Assembly (NCBI RefSeq): GCF_030125375.1
Contig: NZ_JASJUU010000001.1
Coordinates: forward strand, 310,001-374,000
Origin: Pseudoalteromonas umbrosa
Lineage (GTDB): Bacteria > Pseudomonadota > Gammaproteobacteria > Enterobacterales > Alteromonadaceae
Length of the DNA: 64,000 nt
Direction of reading: 5' to 3'
Below the pieces are notes generated by a model that was not told where the DNA came from, ran no database searches, and saw nothing but the letters and a program-made list of their open reading frames with translations. A program made the position numbers and the translations under genes. This document shows positions 43,247 through 52,305 of the stretch, one piece after another; within the stretch, counting starts at the first letter, position 1; each line of letters starts with the position of its first letter.

Positions 43247-44248
43247 ATGAACAGGGGTACATTTTTTTGTATTGATGGCCACACCTGTGGCAACCCTGTG
43301 CGCCTTGTTACCAGTGGCCACCCAAACCTTCGGGGGGCCACAATGGCAGATAAGAGGCAGCACTTTTTATCCGAGTTTGATTGGATCAGAACCGCTTTGA
43401 TGTTTGAGCCCAGAGGGCACGATATGATGTCTGGTGCTTTTTTATATCCTCCTTGTAGCGATGATGGTGATATCAGCATTTTGTTTATTGAAACTTCGGG
43501 GTGCTTGCCTATGTGTGGACATGGCACGATAGGCACTGTCACTTTTGCGTTGGAGCACGGTTTGCTGACACCTAAAGAGCCGGGGCTTGTCAAAATTGAT
43601 ACGCCTGCTGGTCGAGTCGATGCCAGATATGAATTGCATCAAGGCAAGGTGAAATGGGTGAAGTTGATCAATGTTCCGGCTTTTGTCGCTCATACCAATG
43701 TGCAAGTGGATATCAAGGAGCTTGGAGTATTGACGGTTGATATTGCTTATGGCGGTAACTTTTACATTATTGTAGAACCCCAGGGTAGGTATAAAGGAAT
43801 AGAGCATACGGACGCTGATACATTAATTAGGCAGGCTCGAGATATACGAGACGCAGTTAACGAACAAGTTGACTGTATTCACCCCCAGAACCCAAATGTT
43901 TTTGGTGCCACACATGTACTTTGGACAGGTAATCCGAAAAGTCCAAAAGCACATGCCGCTAATGCGGTTTTTTATGGAGACAAAGCCATAGATCGCTCCC
44001 CATGTGGGACGGGCACAAGCGCACGTATGGCGCAGTTATTCAGCAAAGGGCAATTGGAGCTTCAAAAGGACTTTATTCACGAGAGCTATATAGGCAGTCA
44101 ATTTATTGGCCGTGTTGAGGCGGTAACAGAAGTTGCTGGTAAAGCGGCAATCCGGCCAAGTATTCAAGGTTGGGCTGTGAGCACGGGTACCAATTGTATT
44201 ACCGTGGATGACGATGATCCTTATGCATTCGGATTCCAAGTGATATAG
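43247..44248 (+). CDS. 4-hydroxyproline 2-epimerase (proline racemase family)
   Basis: Proline-racemase-fold enzyme of 333 residues. It begins FFCIDGHTCGNPVRLVTSG. Both catalytic bases are cysteines: CLPMCGHGTIGTV and DRSPCGTGTSARMAQL. Two cysteines fit epimerases and racemases, whereas the related dehydratases carry Thr or Ser in the first motif. It should convert trans-4-hydroxy-L-proline to cis-4-hydroxy-D-proline, the entry step. The ATG at 43247 (AAGGA 8 nt upstream) is preferred to the ATG at 43238, whose ribosome-binding site would be too close. The FAD oxidase, deaminase and dehydrogenase that complete the pathway flank it. Confidence 0.92.
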   Translation: MNRGTFFCIDGHTCGNPVRLVTSGHPNLRGATMADKRQHFLSEFDWIRTALMFEPRGHDMMSGAFLYPPCSDDGDISILFIETSGCLPMCGHGTIGTVTFALEHGLLTPKEPGLVKIDTPAGRVDARYELHQGKVKWVKLINVPAFVAHTNVQVDIKELGVLTVDIAYGGNFYIIVEPQGRYKGIEHTDADTLIRQARDIRDAVNEQVDCIHPQNPNVFGATHVLWTGNPKSPKAHAANAVFYGDKAIDRSPCGTGTSARMAQLFSKGQLELQKDFIHESYIGSQFIGRVEAVTEVAGKAAIRPSIQGWAVSTGTNCITVDDDDPYAFGFQVI

Positions 44249-44284
44249 CAACGCAATTCATATTAATAAACACAGGAGATCATC

Positions 44285-45787
44285 ATGGTATTTAGCGGGT
44301 TGAGCTATATTGCAGGGGATTGGCAAAAGGGTTCGAGCAATGAGGTTTTTAAGGGGTTCTGCCCCGGAACAAATGAGTACTTACCAACAGCATTTTATGA
44401 ATCATGTGAGCAGCTTGTACACCAAGCGGTTATGTCCGCAGCAGCGGCATTTAAGCCATATCGCGCTATTTCTAATTATCAGCGCGGTGAGTTTTTAAAT
44501 ACAATTGCAGATGAGATTCTGGCATTGGGTGATGAACTCATCGAAACCACCATGCTAGAAACAAATTTTCCTAGACAGCGGCTAGAAGGAGAGCGGGGGC
44601 GTACAGTTAATCAGTTACGAGCGTTTGCTGAGGTGTTAAATCAAGATCTGAGCCCACTGCATTTGACTGTTAGTGAAGAGGCAGAGGACGATAGACAGCC
44701 TATTGCCAAACCTAAAACTAGGCTAACACATATTCCGATTGGCGTGGTTGCGGTATTTGGTGCATCAAATTTTCCTTATGCGTTTTCTACACTGGGTGGC
44801 GACACAGCAGCGGCGCTTGCGGCAGGTTGTCCTGTTGTTGTTAAAGCACATCCTGCGCATCCCGCAACCAATGAGTTGATGACGCGAGCCATTGATCGAG
44901 CGATTAAGCAATGCGGTATGCCAAGTGGATTATTCTCTATGCTGCAAGGCAGCCAACATTTACTGTCACATCAACTAGTAAGTGAGTCCAATATCAAAGC
45001 AGTCGGTTTTACTGGATCGCTGGGTGCAGCCAGCGCTTTATTAGACACGATTAACCAACGAGTGGAGAAGATCCCTTTTTACGGTGAGCTTGGTAGTGTA
45101 AATCCGCAAATTGTATTAAAACAATATGCTGCTCAGCATGGCGCTGCGCTGGCAAAGCAATTGGTCAGTTCAATGGTCATGGGCCACGGTCAGTTCTGTA
45201 CAAGCCCAGGTGTGTGGTTGGTCCCAGATGACGCGCATTATTTTGAACAAGCCGCGACCGGTGCTGTTGAGCCAAGTCCGTCAGACACATTATTAACGCC
45301 GAGTATTCAAAAGGCATTTAAGCATGCGACGGCATATTTGGAAGCACACCCTAATGTCACCTTGTTGGCAAAAGGTGAGCAAAGCAAGGATTATCATGCT
45401 TGTGTGCAGCTATATGCCTGTGCCGCGAGAGACTTCATTGACGATACTCAGCTTCAAGAAGAAGTATTTGGTCCTTGTGCCATGTTAGTGAGATATCGCA
45501 ATGATGAAGAACTCGAGCAGGTCGTGGATGTGCTTGCAGGTCAATTGACCGCCAGTGTTTATGGTGAGGCGAGCGAATTACAGCAAAAAAGCCACTTGAT
45601 TGACGCGCTGAGCTACAAGGTTGGGCGAATTATTTACAACCAAGCTCCAACAGGGGTTGAAGTGTGTATGTCGATGAATCATGGAGGTCCATTTCCATCA
45701 TCCACAGATGTGAAAAGTACGTCTGTAGGTACAAGGGCACTACTGAGGTTTTTAAGACCGCTCTGTGTACAAGGGCAAATACTTTAG
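44285..45787 (+). CDS. Aldehyde dehydrogenase, likely 2-oxoglutarate semialdehyde dehydrogenase
   Basis: NAD(P)-dependent aldehyde dehydrogenase of 500 residues. Cofactor and catalytic landmarks are VVAVFGASNFPYAFSTLGGD, AVGFTGSLGAASALL, the Glu in PFYGELGSVNPQIV and the nucleophile Cys in MGHGQFCTSPG. The divergent ELGSVNP in place of ELGGK marks the subclass that oxidises 2,5-dioxopentanoate (2-oxoglutarate semialdehyde) to 2-oxoglutarate. This is the last step of hydroxyproline catabolism and leads to the citric acid cycle. It starts 36 bp after the epimerase stop with AGGAG upstream. Confidence 0.9.
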   Translation: MVFSGLSYIAGDWQKGSSNEVFKGFCPGTNEYLPTAFYESCEQLVHQAVMSAAAAFKPYRAISNYQRGEFLNTIADEILALGDELIETTMLETNFPRQRLEGERGRTVNQLRAFAEVLNQDLSPLHLTVSEEAEDDRQPIAKPKTRLTHIPIGVVAVFGASNFPYAFSTLGGDTAAALAAGCPVVVKAHPAHPATNELMTRAIDRAIKQCGMPSGLFSMLQGSQHLLSHQLVSESNIKAVGFTGSLGAASALLDTINQRVEKIPFYGELGSVNPQIVLKQYAAQHGAALAKQLVSSMVMGHGQFCTSPGVWLVPDDAHYFEQAATGAVEPSPSDTLLTPSIQKAFKHATAYLEAHPNVTLLAKGEQSKDYHACVQLYACAARDFIDDTQLQEEVFGPCAMLVRYRNDEELEQVVDVLAGQLTASVYGEASELQQKSHLIDALSYKVGRIIYNQAPTGVEVCMSMNHGGPFPSSTDVKSTSVGTRALLRFLRPLCVQGQIL

Positions 45788-45907
45788 GTAACTAGGTATC
45801 AAGCTCTGTGTCGTTATGGGCTTGATACTTATCAGACAAATATGGCTTTCATCTGGTCTGCGTGCATTTTCAATTTAGCCACGTATAATGTAACTCACTG
45901 TAAATTT

Positions 45908-46585
45908 ATGATTAACCCCATGGCGATTGTACATAAAACTAGAACTCAACTTGTTGCCGAAGCGATTAGAGATAAGATTTTAAGCGGTGAAATTAAAGCC
46001 GGAGAGCCTTTGCGCCAAGCCGCACTAGCAGAAGAGCTTAATGTGAGCCGTATCCCCGTTCGCGAAGCTTTATTACAATTGGAAGCTGAAGGGTTAGTTA
46101 ATTTTGAAGCACATAAAGGGGCAACTGTGACAAGCCTCAGTGCTGAGCAAATAGACGAAATATTTGACCTGCGCGCTTTGCTTGAGGCTGAGCTGCTTAG
46201 CCACTCCATCACACACTTAACAAACCGTGATTTGCTTGAAGCAGAAGCCATCTTAGCAGATCTGGAAGACGCCATTGCTGCTGGAGATTCGCAGTTGGCA
46301 ACAGGCAAGCTCAATGCTGAGTTTCATGATAAGTTATACGCGCGTGCAAATAGACCTCAAACACGGGAGCTTGTTGCGGTATACAGTAAAAACTCAGAGC
46401 GCTATGTACGAATGCACATCTTACTTGCTGGCGGTATTAATACTGCACCTGAGGAGCATAGAAAGTTACTACAGCTTTGCCGCGACAAAGATATTACGGG
46501 TGCATGTGATTATTTAAAGCATCATATTTTAAGTGCCAAAGACGGCATTAAAGCATTGTTATTAAAACTCGAAGCAGATGCTTAG
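45908..46585 (+). CDS. GntR-family (FCD) transcriptional regulator of the hydroxyproline locus
   Basis: Repressor or activator of the FadR/FCD subgroup. An N-terminal winged helix (AIRDKILSGEIKAGEPLRQ, AALAEELNVSRIPVREALLQ) is followed by an all-helical FCD domain (LRALLEAELLSHSI, AEFHDKLYARANRPQ, HRKLLQLC, CDYLKHHI) with His residues placed to hold a metal. The start at 45908 or at 45920 cannot be decided, as neither has a good ribosome-binding site; the ATG at 45842 would add a hydrophobic tail. It is the last gene of the plus-strand operon and probably acts on the palindrome at 42263-42276, with hydroxyproline or a product as ligand. Confidence 0.88.
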   Translation: MINPMAIVHKTRTQLVAEAIRDKILSGEIKAGEPLRQAALAEELNVSRIPVREALLQLEAEGLVNFEAHKGATVTSLSAEQIDEIFDLRALLEAELLSHSITHLTNRDLLEAEAILADLEDAIAAGDSQLATGKLNAEFHDKLYARANRPQTRELVAVYSKNSERYVRMHILLAGGINTAPEEHRKLLQLCRDKDITGACDYLKHHILSAKDGIKALLLKLEADA

Positions 46586-46596
46586 TCAGTTTGGCA

Positions 46597-46630
46597 AGCC
46601 ATTTATCTCAGCTTGATGAGTAAAATGGCT
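46597..46630. terminator. Hairpin between convergent regulator and polyketide synthase genes
   Basis: AGCCATTT...CTCA (46597-46610) pairs with TGAG...AAATGGCT (46617-46630) with a small internal mismatch. It lies between the convergent stops at 46585 and 46662. No long T-run is visible. Confidence 0.5.
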
Positions 46631-46661
46631 CCTCCCATCATCTCTTCTTTTGTTGGCTTTA

Positions 46662-47705
46662 TTACTGCCAGATCCCCACACTCATCTCAGATGTAAAACC
46701 CGGACCAAACGCGGCGAGTAAGCTAGTTTCTCCTTTTGTTGCATGTTCAAATGTTCGCCTTAAAACATCAATAACCGCGACACTTGAGGTATTGCCAGTT
46801 TCTGCAAGGCAAGCCCGTGAATGCTTGACTTTGTCAGGGGCTAGGTCAAGACAGCGTTCTAGTTCATCTAAAATTCGTCTACCTCCAGTGTGAAATATCG
46901 TATTGTCTACATCGTTAGCATCTATTTCTAATTTATCTTGGCAAAATGATTGTAAGTAGGGCGCAACGTGTGGAATTGAATGCATCACGTCTTTATCGAG
47001 CGAGAACTTAAAGCCTTTATCGGTGAGCTGGTATTCAATGTACGGCATGGTGTCTTCAATTGTAACGCTTTGATTATGGGTTAACCTGAGCCCTGATATT
47101 TGATCGTCGCCACGCATCACCACGGCTGCCGCACCATCTGCAAATAACGAATTGCTTATAAAATCTTGTAAACGCCCGGCTTCTTTGTGAAAACAAAGTG
47201 ACGAAGTTTCTACACAGACAATTAATACGTTTCTATCAGGGCGGTGCTCACAATACTCAAATGCACGTCCTATGGCTGATGCACCTGCAACACAGCCTAG
47301 TTGTGCAATTGGGATTTGTTTAGTATCGGGTCTAAGTGACAGACGGTTGATGAGATGTGCTGTGAGGGAAGGCATCATAAATCCAGTGCAGGAAGTTGCG
47401 ATGACCATGTCAATCTCATCCACGCTGAGTCTTGCATTGTGAATGGCTTCTCGTGCAACGTTTTCGGCCATTTCAATGGCGGCGTCTTGATAAACTTTTG
47501 CACGTTCTCCAAAGTCACCTTGTTTAACAACATCGGTCAGCGGCATGATCAGGTGCCTTTTTTTCACTTCAGCATTTTGGATCATGTCGAATGCGCGCTT
47601 TTTGTGCGGACTATTTGGATGACATATCTCAATGACAGTCATGATATCGTCGGCATTAACTTCATAGTTTGGATAGTAAGTTGCTGGTTTGCTTAGAGTT
47701 GTCAT
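46662..47705 (-). CDS. Type III polyketide synthase, PhlD-like
   Basis: Chalcone-synthase-fold enzyme of 347 residues that condenses malonyl-CoA units. The triad is visible: Cys138 in IAQLGCVAGASAIGRA, His272 in IFHTGGRRILDEL and Asn305 in ETGNTSSVAV. Stretches such as TSCTGFMMPSLTAHLIN, IPIAQLGCVAGA and LLAAFGPGFTSEMSVG are nearly the same as I remember in Pseudomonas PhlD, the phloroglucinol synthase (349 residues, Cys138). This makes it closer to PhlD than to RppA or alkylpyrone synthases. No phlA, phlC or phlB acetyltransferase genes are nearby, so the product may be phloroglucinol itself or an alkyl pyrone. It stands alone with about 500 bp of AT-rich sequence upstream, shared with a TonB-dependent receptor gene. 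Confidence 0.9.
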   Translation of the reverse strand: MTTLSKPATYYPNYEVNADDIMTVIEICHPNSPHKKRAFDMIQNAEVKKRHLIMPLTDVVKQGDFGERAKVYQDAAIEMAENVAREAIHNARLSVDEIDMVIATSCTGFMMPSLTAHLINRLSLRPDTKQIPIAQLGCVAGASAIGRAFEYCEHRPDRNVLIVCVETSSLCFHKEAGRLQDFISNSLFADGAAAVVMRGDDQISGLRLTHNQSVTIEDTMPYIEYQLTDKGFKFSLDKDVMHSIPHVAPYLQSFCQDKLEIDANDVDNTIFHTGGRRILDELERCLDLAPDKVKHSRACLAETGNTSSVAVIDVLRRTFEHATKGETSLLAAFGPGFTSEMSVGIWQ

Positions 47706-48204
47706 GAAATTTCTCTCCTTAATTGAATGACACTAAGCAAGACCTAACGTTGCTTTCTTTTATTTCACAAAATATTAAATTATTTTTTAAATTTGTTATT
47801 TTATAATCATAAGTCATTGATATAAATAAATTAATAATTTTGATGTTTTTTGTGTTTTTAAACTCTAAGCTACAGACCCTCAGGTTGTTTGGATAGTACA
47901 TCTGATAGTTGTGTTATATGCATGTAAAAAGTCTTTAAATTTGTACTAGATAGCCAGAATAACATTGATTTACAACCTAAAACGCATCTTTACGCATCTT
48001 TTCCTATCTTTTCATTGATTTTAAGTAATTGAATTTAAAAAACTTAACCCAGGTCTTATTTTGTTTATCAGCCTTTATTCTTGGTTTTTGATATGCAATG
48101 GGGGTTTATTGCGCTTTTATTAATTTTTCATTCATTTTTCTCGCTCTAATGTCCAGTTAAGCGCCATGGCAAGTTAAAAACAACATCTATTTAGGAAAGT
48201 ATCT
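47706..48204. other. AT-rich divergent promoter region
   Basis: About 500 bp between the type III polyketide synthase and the receptor gene. A tandem 10-bp repeat, ACGCATCTTT twice, lies at 47982-48001. A 60-codon minus-strand frame at 47719-47901 is Asn/Ile/Lys-rich, lacks a ribosome-binding site and is not called. No RNA gene is seen. Confidence 0.45.
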
Positions 48205-50781
48205 ATGAGAAAAACCGCTATCAGTATTGCGATTGCAATGTCGACAGGAGGTGCAATAACGCCTGTATTTGCAAATGATCAAGCAGCATCAATAGAAAAA
48301 ATAGAAGTAACGGGATCGCGTATTAAACGCTCAGATATGGAGACAGCGAGCCCAGTTACATTTATTGGCGCTGATGCTATCCAAGCAAGTGGTGCCGTGA
48401 GCATTGATGATGTTTTGCAGGATATTACAGCCGCCGCTGGCGCTATGACAAATCCGGGTGTTAACAATGGCTCTGGAGGTAATGCAAGTATCAATCTGCG
48501 TGGTCTTGGCGCGCAACGTACTTTGGTGCTGGTGAATGGCCGCAGAATGATTAATTCGGGCACGGGGGCTGCATCAACAGTTGATTTAAATACTATTCCA
48601 GTTGCGATGATCAAGCATATTGAAGTCCTCAAAGATGGCGCATCGGCGGTGTATGGAACCGACGCGGTTGCAGGTGTGGTGAATATTATCCTCAAAGATG
48701 ACTTTGAAGGTGCAGAGCTAAATGTGCAAACCGGTTTGTCTGGGGAAGGGGATGCGGAGCAGCATAATGTTGATTTGACGGTAGGTACCAGCTTTGATCG
48801 CGGTAACATGGTGTTCGGCATTCAATATATGGAGCGCGGATCTGCAAGCCAAGCTGATAGAGATTTTTCGTCTTGTCCAATCAGTGAGGTCGATAACGGA
48901 AAGTCCCTGACCTGTGGCGGTTCAACCATTACCCCAAATGGTCATTTGTATCTTGAAAATGGCAAAGAATTACAAGGCGATACAGACGGAAACTACGCAG
49001 AGTATAACCCAGAGACCGATCCGTACAACTATGCATCTGATAGCTATTTATATACACCTATGCAAAGGCTTAATTTAACGGGTGTGCTCAATTATGAGCT
49101 TGGCAATAACACGAATCTATTTACCGAAGCCATGTATTCAAAGCGTTGGTCAGAACAGCAAATGGCACCTCAGCCTGTATGGTTTGATTTCACTTATACA
49201 GAAAGTATGGGTGATGATTTGATAGAGCATGGTGCTGAGTATGGTGATACAGTCCATTATCGCCGCCGTATGTCTGATACGGGGACTCGTGACTTTTCAC
49301 AAGTTGTTGATACAGTGAGAACTGTGGTGGGTGTAGAAGGGTATCTGGATAACGACTGGAGTTGGGATGTTGCAGTTAATTTTGGCCGTAATGACTCTGT
49401 TGACCAACTGTCCAATTTGCACAATATCGGCAGTTTGACCGAAGACATCGAGCTGGGTAAGTTTAACCCGCTCGACCAGTCAGCTTGGTCGGCGGATAAT
49501 ATGACGGATTATCTATACACTGAACAAAATACAGGTGGTAGCCAGATGCTGAACTTCAGTGCGTCACTTGCCGGTGAGATTATGGCGCTGCCCGCAGGCT
49601 ATTTGGGGTTTGCAACGGGTATTGAAAAAAGGACAGAGAAAGCCTGGTATACACCCGACTCACTGACTTCACAAGGGCTGGCTAACGACCCAAAAGTTGA
49701 GCCGACTAGTGGCTCATATGATGTTAATGAAGCGTTTGTTGAGTTTGCTATTCCAGTGCTTGCTGATGTGGCGTTTGCACAAAACTTAGATTTAAGTGCG
49801 GCTGTTAGGGCGTTTGATTATTCAAGCTTTGGTAGTGACTCAACATGGAAACTCGGTTTTACTTGGAAACTCAATGAACAGCTAATGTTTAGAGGTGTGA
49901 AATCAACCGCATTTCGCGCCCCGACGGTCGATGAGTTATATGGTGGTAAATCGCCATCCTTCGAGCAAATATCTCATCCACACTTAGATAGCCAAGCTGA
50001 AGTAATTGTTGGAGGAAATGCGAACCTCACACCTGAAGAAGCGGATACATTAACATTTGGATTGGTATATGAACCAAGCTTTTTAGAGGGGTTGTCACTG
50101 ACTTTAGATTATTACGATATCGCTATCACTAATGCGATCAGCGAAGTGAATAATCAATATATCATTGATAACTGTGTCAACAGCAGCGGGGATTTAATTA
50201 ACCAAGATTCGGCTATGTGCTCTTCGGCAAATGTACAAATATCTAATGGCAAAGCGACATTTAACAATCAGTTGCAAAACATTGGCGATGAGACAACGCA
50301 AGGGTATGACATTAATGTTGCGTACGCATTCGATGCTGCTGGCCTTGCGTGGAGAGCTGGGTGGGACACTTCGATTTTAAAAGAGCGTACCATTACTATG
50401 GCTGGAGAAACCGTTGACTATACTGGTTTGATCACGTCAGGTTTAGGTGGATATGCAGACATAAAATCGAGTTTAAGTTTGTCTGTAAAAGCCGATAAAT
50501 GGGGTGCAAATTACAAGGTAAGGTACTTATCGGGTATGGATAGTTTTAGCTGCTTAGATAACCCTACAAGCTGTTACGCACCAAGCACGCCAAGCGTGGT
50601 TTATCATGATATTTCTGGCAGCTATTTTGTCAGTGATACTGTTAAGCTCACGGGTGGCATAAATAATTTGTTTGATAAGCAACCGCCTTATTATTCTGGT
50701 AACAATGACTCCAATACAGACCCATATACATACGATACTTTAGGGCGTTATGTGTATGCCGGACTGAACATTCAGTTTTAA
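48205..50781 (+). CDS. TonB-dependent receptor
   Basis: Outer-membrane receptor of 858 residues. A signal peptide (cleavage near FAND) is followed by the plug: EKIEVTGSRIKRSDMETASP, the TonB-box region, then VSIDDVLQDITAAAGAM, INLRGLGAQRTLVLVNGRR and VLKDGASAVYGTDAVAGVVN. The beta barrel ends with GRYVYAGLNIQF, whose terminal Phe is the assembly signal. This is the CirA/OmpA-like large receptor type common in Alteromonadales, which takes up oligosaccharides, peptides or siderophores. No substrate-specific motif or neighbouring degradation genes were found; the type III polyketide synthase gene diverges from it. A terminator follows. Confidence 0.92.
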   Translation: MRKTAISIAIAMSTGGAITPVFANDQAASIEKIEVTGSRIKRSDMETASPVTFIGADAIQASGAVSIDDVLQDITAAAGAMTNPGVNNGSGGNASINLRGLGAQRTLVLVNGRRMINSGTGAASTVDLNTIPVAMIKHIEVLKDGASAVYGTDAVAGVVNIILKDDFEGAELNVQTGLSGEGDAEQHNVDLTVGTSFDRGNMVFGIQYMERGSASQADRDFSSCPISEVDNGKSLTCGGSTITPNGHLYLENGKELQGDTDGNYAEYNPETDPYNYASDSYLYTPMQRLNLTGVLNYELGNNTNLFTEAMYSKRWSEQQMAPQPVWFDFTYTESMGDDLIEHGAEYGDTVHYRRRMSDTGTRDFSQVVDTVRTVVGVEGYLDNDWSWDVAVNFGRNDSVDQLSNLHNIGSLTEDIELGKFNPLDQSAWSADNMTDYLYTEQNTGGSQMLNFSASLAGEIMALPAGYLGFATGIEKRTEKAWYTPDSLTSQGLANDPKVEPTSGSYDVNEAFVEFAIPVLADVAFAQNLDLSAAVRAFDYSSFGSDSTWKLGFTWKLNEQLMFRGVKSTAFRAPTVDELYGGKSPSFEQISHPHLDSQAEVIVGGNANLTPEEADTLTFGLVYEPSFLEGLSLTLDYYDIAITNAISEVNNQYIIDNCVNSSGDLINQDSAMCSSANVQISNGKATFNNQLQNIGDETTQGYDINVAYAFDAAGLAWRAGWDTSILKERTITMAGETVDYTGLITSGLGGYADIKSSLSLSVKADKWGANYKVRYLSGMDSFSCLDNPTSCYAPSTPSVVYHDISGSYFVSDTVKLTGGINNLFDKQPPYYSGNNDSNTDPYTYDTLGRYVYAGLNIQF

Positions 50782-50829
50782 TTTTTAGGTTCAAAAAAAT
50801 TCGTTTTTCACACTCTCCTTAGAGAGACC

Positions 50830-50860
50830 AAAGGGTTTGCATGTGTTGCAGCCCTTTTTT
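50830..50860 (+). terminator. Rho-independent terminator after the receptor gene
   Basis: AAAGGG (50830-50835) pairs with CCCTTT within 50852-50857, with TGCA/TGCA extending the inner stem, followed by a run of T. It lies 49 bp past the receptor stop. Confidence 0.75.
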
Positions 50861-50943
50861 TATTTAAAAAATTAAAGCTAAATACGGCACTGTTTCGTTT
50901 AACGTCTATAGTGTGAGATGAAAACAGATGAATGGGAGCTGGG

Positions 50944-52056
50944 ATGAGCGTTCGTATTTTGGTCATTGATGATGACAAGACATACCGTACTTTACTTTCT
51001 CAGACGTTTGCGGATTATGAAGTGAGCGTCGCATCTAGCGGTGAAGAGGGATTACAAAAAGCCATCGAATTGAAGCCGCATGTGATTTTACTCGATATCG
51101 TGATGGCAGGTATGGATGGATATGCCACCTGTTCAGAGCTGCGAAAAATAGAACACTTGCGACATACCCCCATTGTATTTATTTCTAACTTATCGTCCTC
51201 TGATTGTCGTCTAAAAGCGTTTGAAATTGGTGCCAATGAATATGTGTGTAAAACCACTCATCCAGACGAGCTAAAAGACAAAGTAGTGGCTATTTTAGAT
51301 GCGGATCATGACTATTTTGAAGCACATGCGGACATAGCACAAAAAGAGTCATTGTTATTAGATTTACAAAGACAAAATGCTTGCATGAAGTCCATTGGTT
51401 TGTTTATGCAAGCAACCCATTATTGTAGTGATCTGGAAGTGCTACAAAAAATATTCATTAATACCCTAAACGCGCTTGGGCTACGTGCCATTATTCATTT
51501 CAAAAATCGCACATTATTTCGCAGTACATCAGGCAGTGTTGCTAAATTAGAGCATGAAATGTTGTTGCACCACGAGGATTTTGAGCGTGTACATCAATTC
51601 GATCATGGACCTATGGTGTTTAACTGGCGCAGTAGCATTTTGTTGGTAAAGAATGTCGGTGAGTTGAGTGATATTTGTGCCCATGTCATGGATGCGTTAG
51701 AGCTTGCTATCAGTAATTTAAATCGCAGAGCAGAGATGGTCGAGCAAATTCTATCGATAGAAAAAACCAATAAAGAAATTCTAGCAAGTTTAAAAGAAAC
51801 GAAAAGCAAATCGAATACCACGCTTAAGCAACAGCTATTTGATTCTGGACTGATCTCACAGTTTGATCTACAAGACGAAAATGATCTTGACGAACTTATC
51901 GCGAGCTCCAGTGATGAATTGGTAGGTATGGTTGAAGCGTTTGGTGATAATGCTGAGCGGATCAGCGCAATTTTAGGCAGTTTGAAAAAGCCTCCTCAAG
52001 AACTCAGATTCTTATTTAAAGAAAGTGCTAGCAATGCGGATACGACCCTGTTTTAG
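50944..52056 (+). CDS. Response regulator, paralogue of the protein at 28378-29547
   Basis: A 370-residue regulator starting at ATG 50944 with GGGAG upstream; an ATG at 50932 is less likely. Receiver domain: ILVIDDDKTYR, phospho-Asp51 in VILLDIVMAGMDGY, and at the usual Lys-Pro position the sequence reads YVCKTTHPDEL, which lacks the Pro. The rest has a GAF-like part with ATHYCSDLEVLQKIF and a C-terminal coiled coil (about 240-300) ending with ELIASSSDELVGMVEAFGDN. The layout and the SIGLFMQATHYCSDL / QQASHYSLVMQFF correspondence show that it is related to the 28.4-kb protein. No kinase gene is adjacent. The output mechanism is unknown. Confidence 0.8.
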   Translation: MSVRILVIDDDKTYRTLLSQTFADYEVSVASSGEEGLQKAIELKPHVILLDIVMAGMDGYATCSELRKIEHLRHTPIVFISNLSSSDCRLKAFEIGANEYVCKTTHPDELKDKVVAILDADHDYFEAHADIAQKESLLLDLQRQNACMKSIGLFMQATHYCSDLEVLQKIFINTLNALGLRAIIHFKNRTLFRSTSGSVAKLEHEMLLHHEDFERVHQFDHGPMVFNWRSSILLVKNVGELSDICAHVMDALELAISNLNRRAEMVEQILSIEKTNKEILASLKETKSKSNTTLKQQLFDSGLISQFDLQDENDLDELIASSSDELVGMVEAFGDNAERISAILGSLKKPPQELRFLFKESASNADTTLF

Positions 52057-52161
52057 TTTTTATACTGCACTGTCATAAAAGTGATAGTGCAGGTAAAGAT
52101 ATATTTTTTGATATATAAAACATGGGTTTATAAATTTATTTTGATTTTTTATAATAATTTT

Positions 52162-52188
52162 CTTGAAAACATTCCTCCTCGTCCATAG
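52162..52188 (+). promoter_or_regulatory. Sigma-32-like heat-shock promoter of the Hsp20 gene
   Basis: CTTGAAA (52162-52168) and GTCCATAG (52181-52188) are 12 nt apart, resembling the sigma-32 consensus CTTGAAA-N11-16-CCCCATNT. It lies about 115 bp before the Hsp20 ATG, leaving a long 5-prime leader. Confidence 0.6.
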
Positions 52189-52284
52189 ATAGAGTTATGA
52201 GGTCGCCGTAAGGGACTGAAATTAACTTAACACATTGTTTTATATGCCTATTAACTGCTTTTTAAAGAGTGAGCAGGCTTAATA

Positions 52285-52298
52285 TCGCTTTATGAGGA
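52285..52298 (+). promoter_or_regulatory. ROSE-like RNA thermometer motif over the Hsp20 ribosome-binding site
   Basis: TCGCT (52285-52289) matches the U-Y-G-C-U signature of ROSE thermometers and stands just before GAGGA (52294-52298), the Shine-Dalgarno of the Hsp20 gene. TATC and GATA flank them as a closing stem. Position and gene family fit ROSE elements upstream of ibpA-type genes. Confidence 0.5.
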
Positions 52299-52305
52299 TA
52301 CCATT

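Noticed and set aside
47719..47901. 60-codon minus-strand frame upstream of the type III polyketide synthase
   Set aside because: Asn/Ile/Lys-rich composition from AT-rich DNA, no ribosome-binding site, and it lies where the promoter should be.
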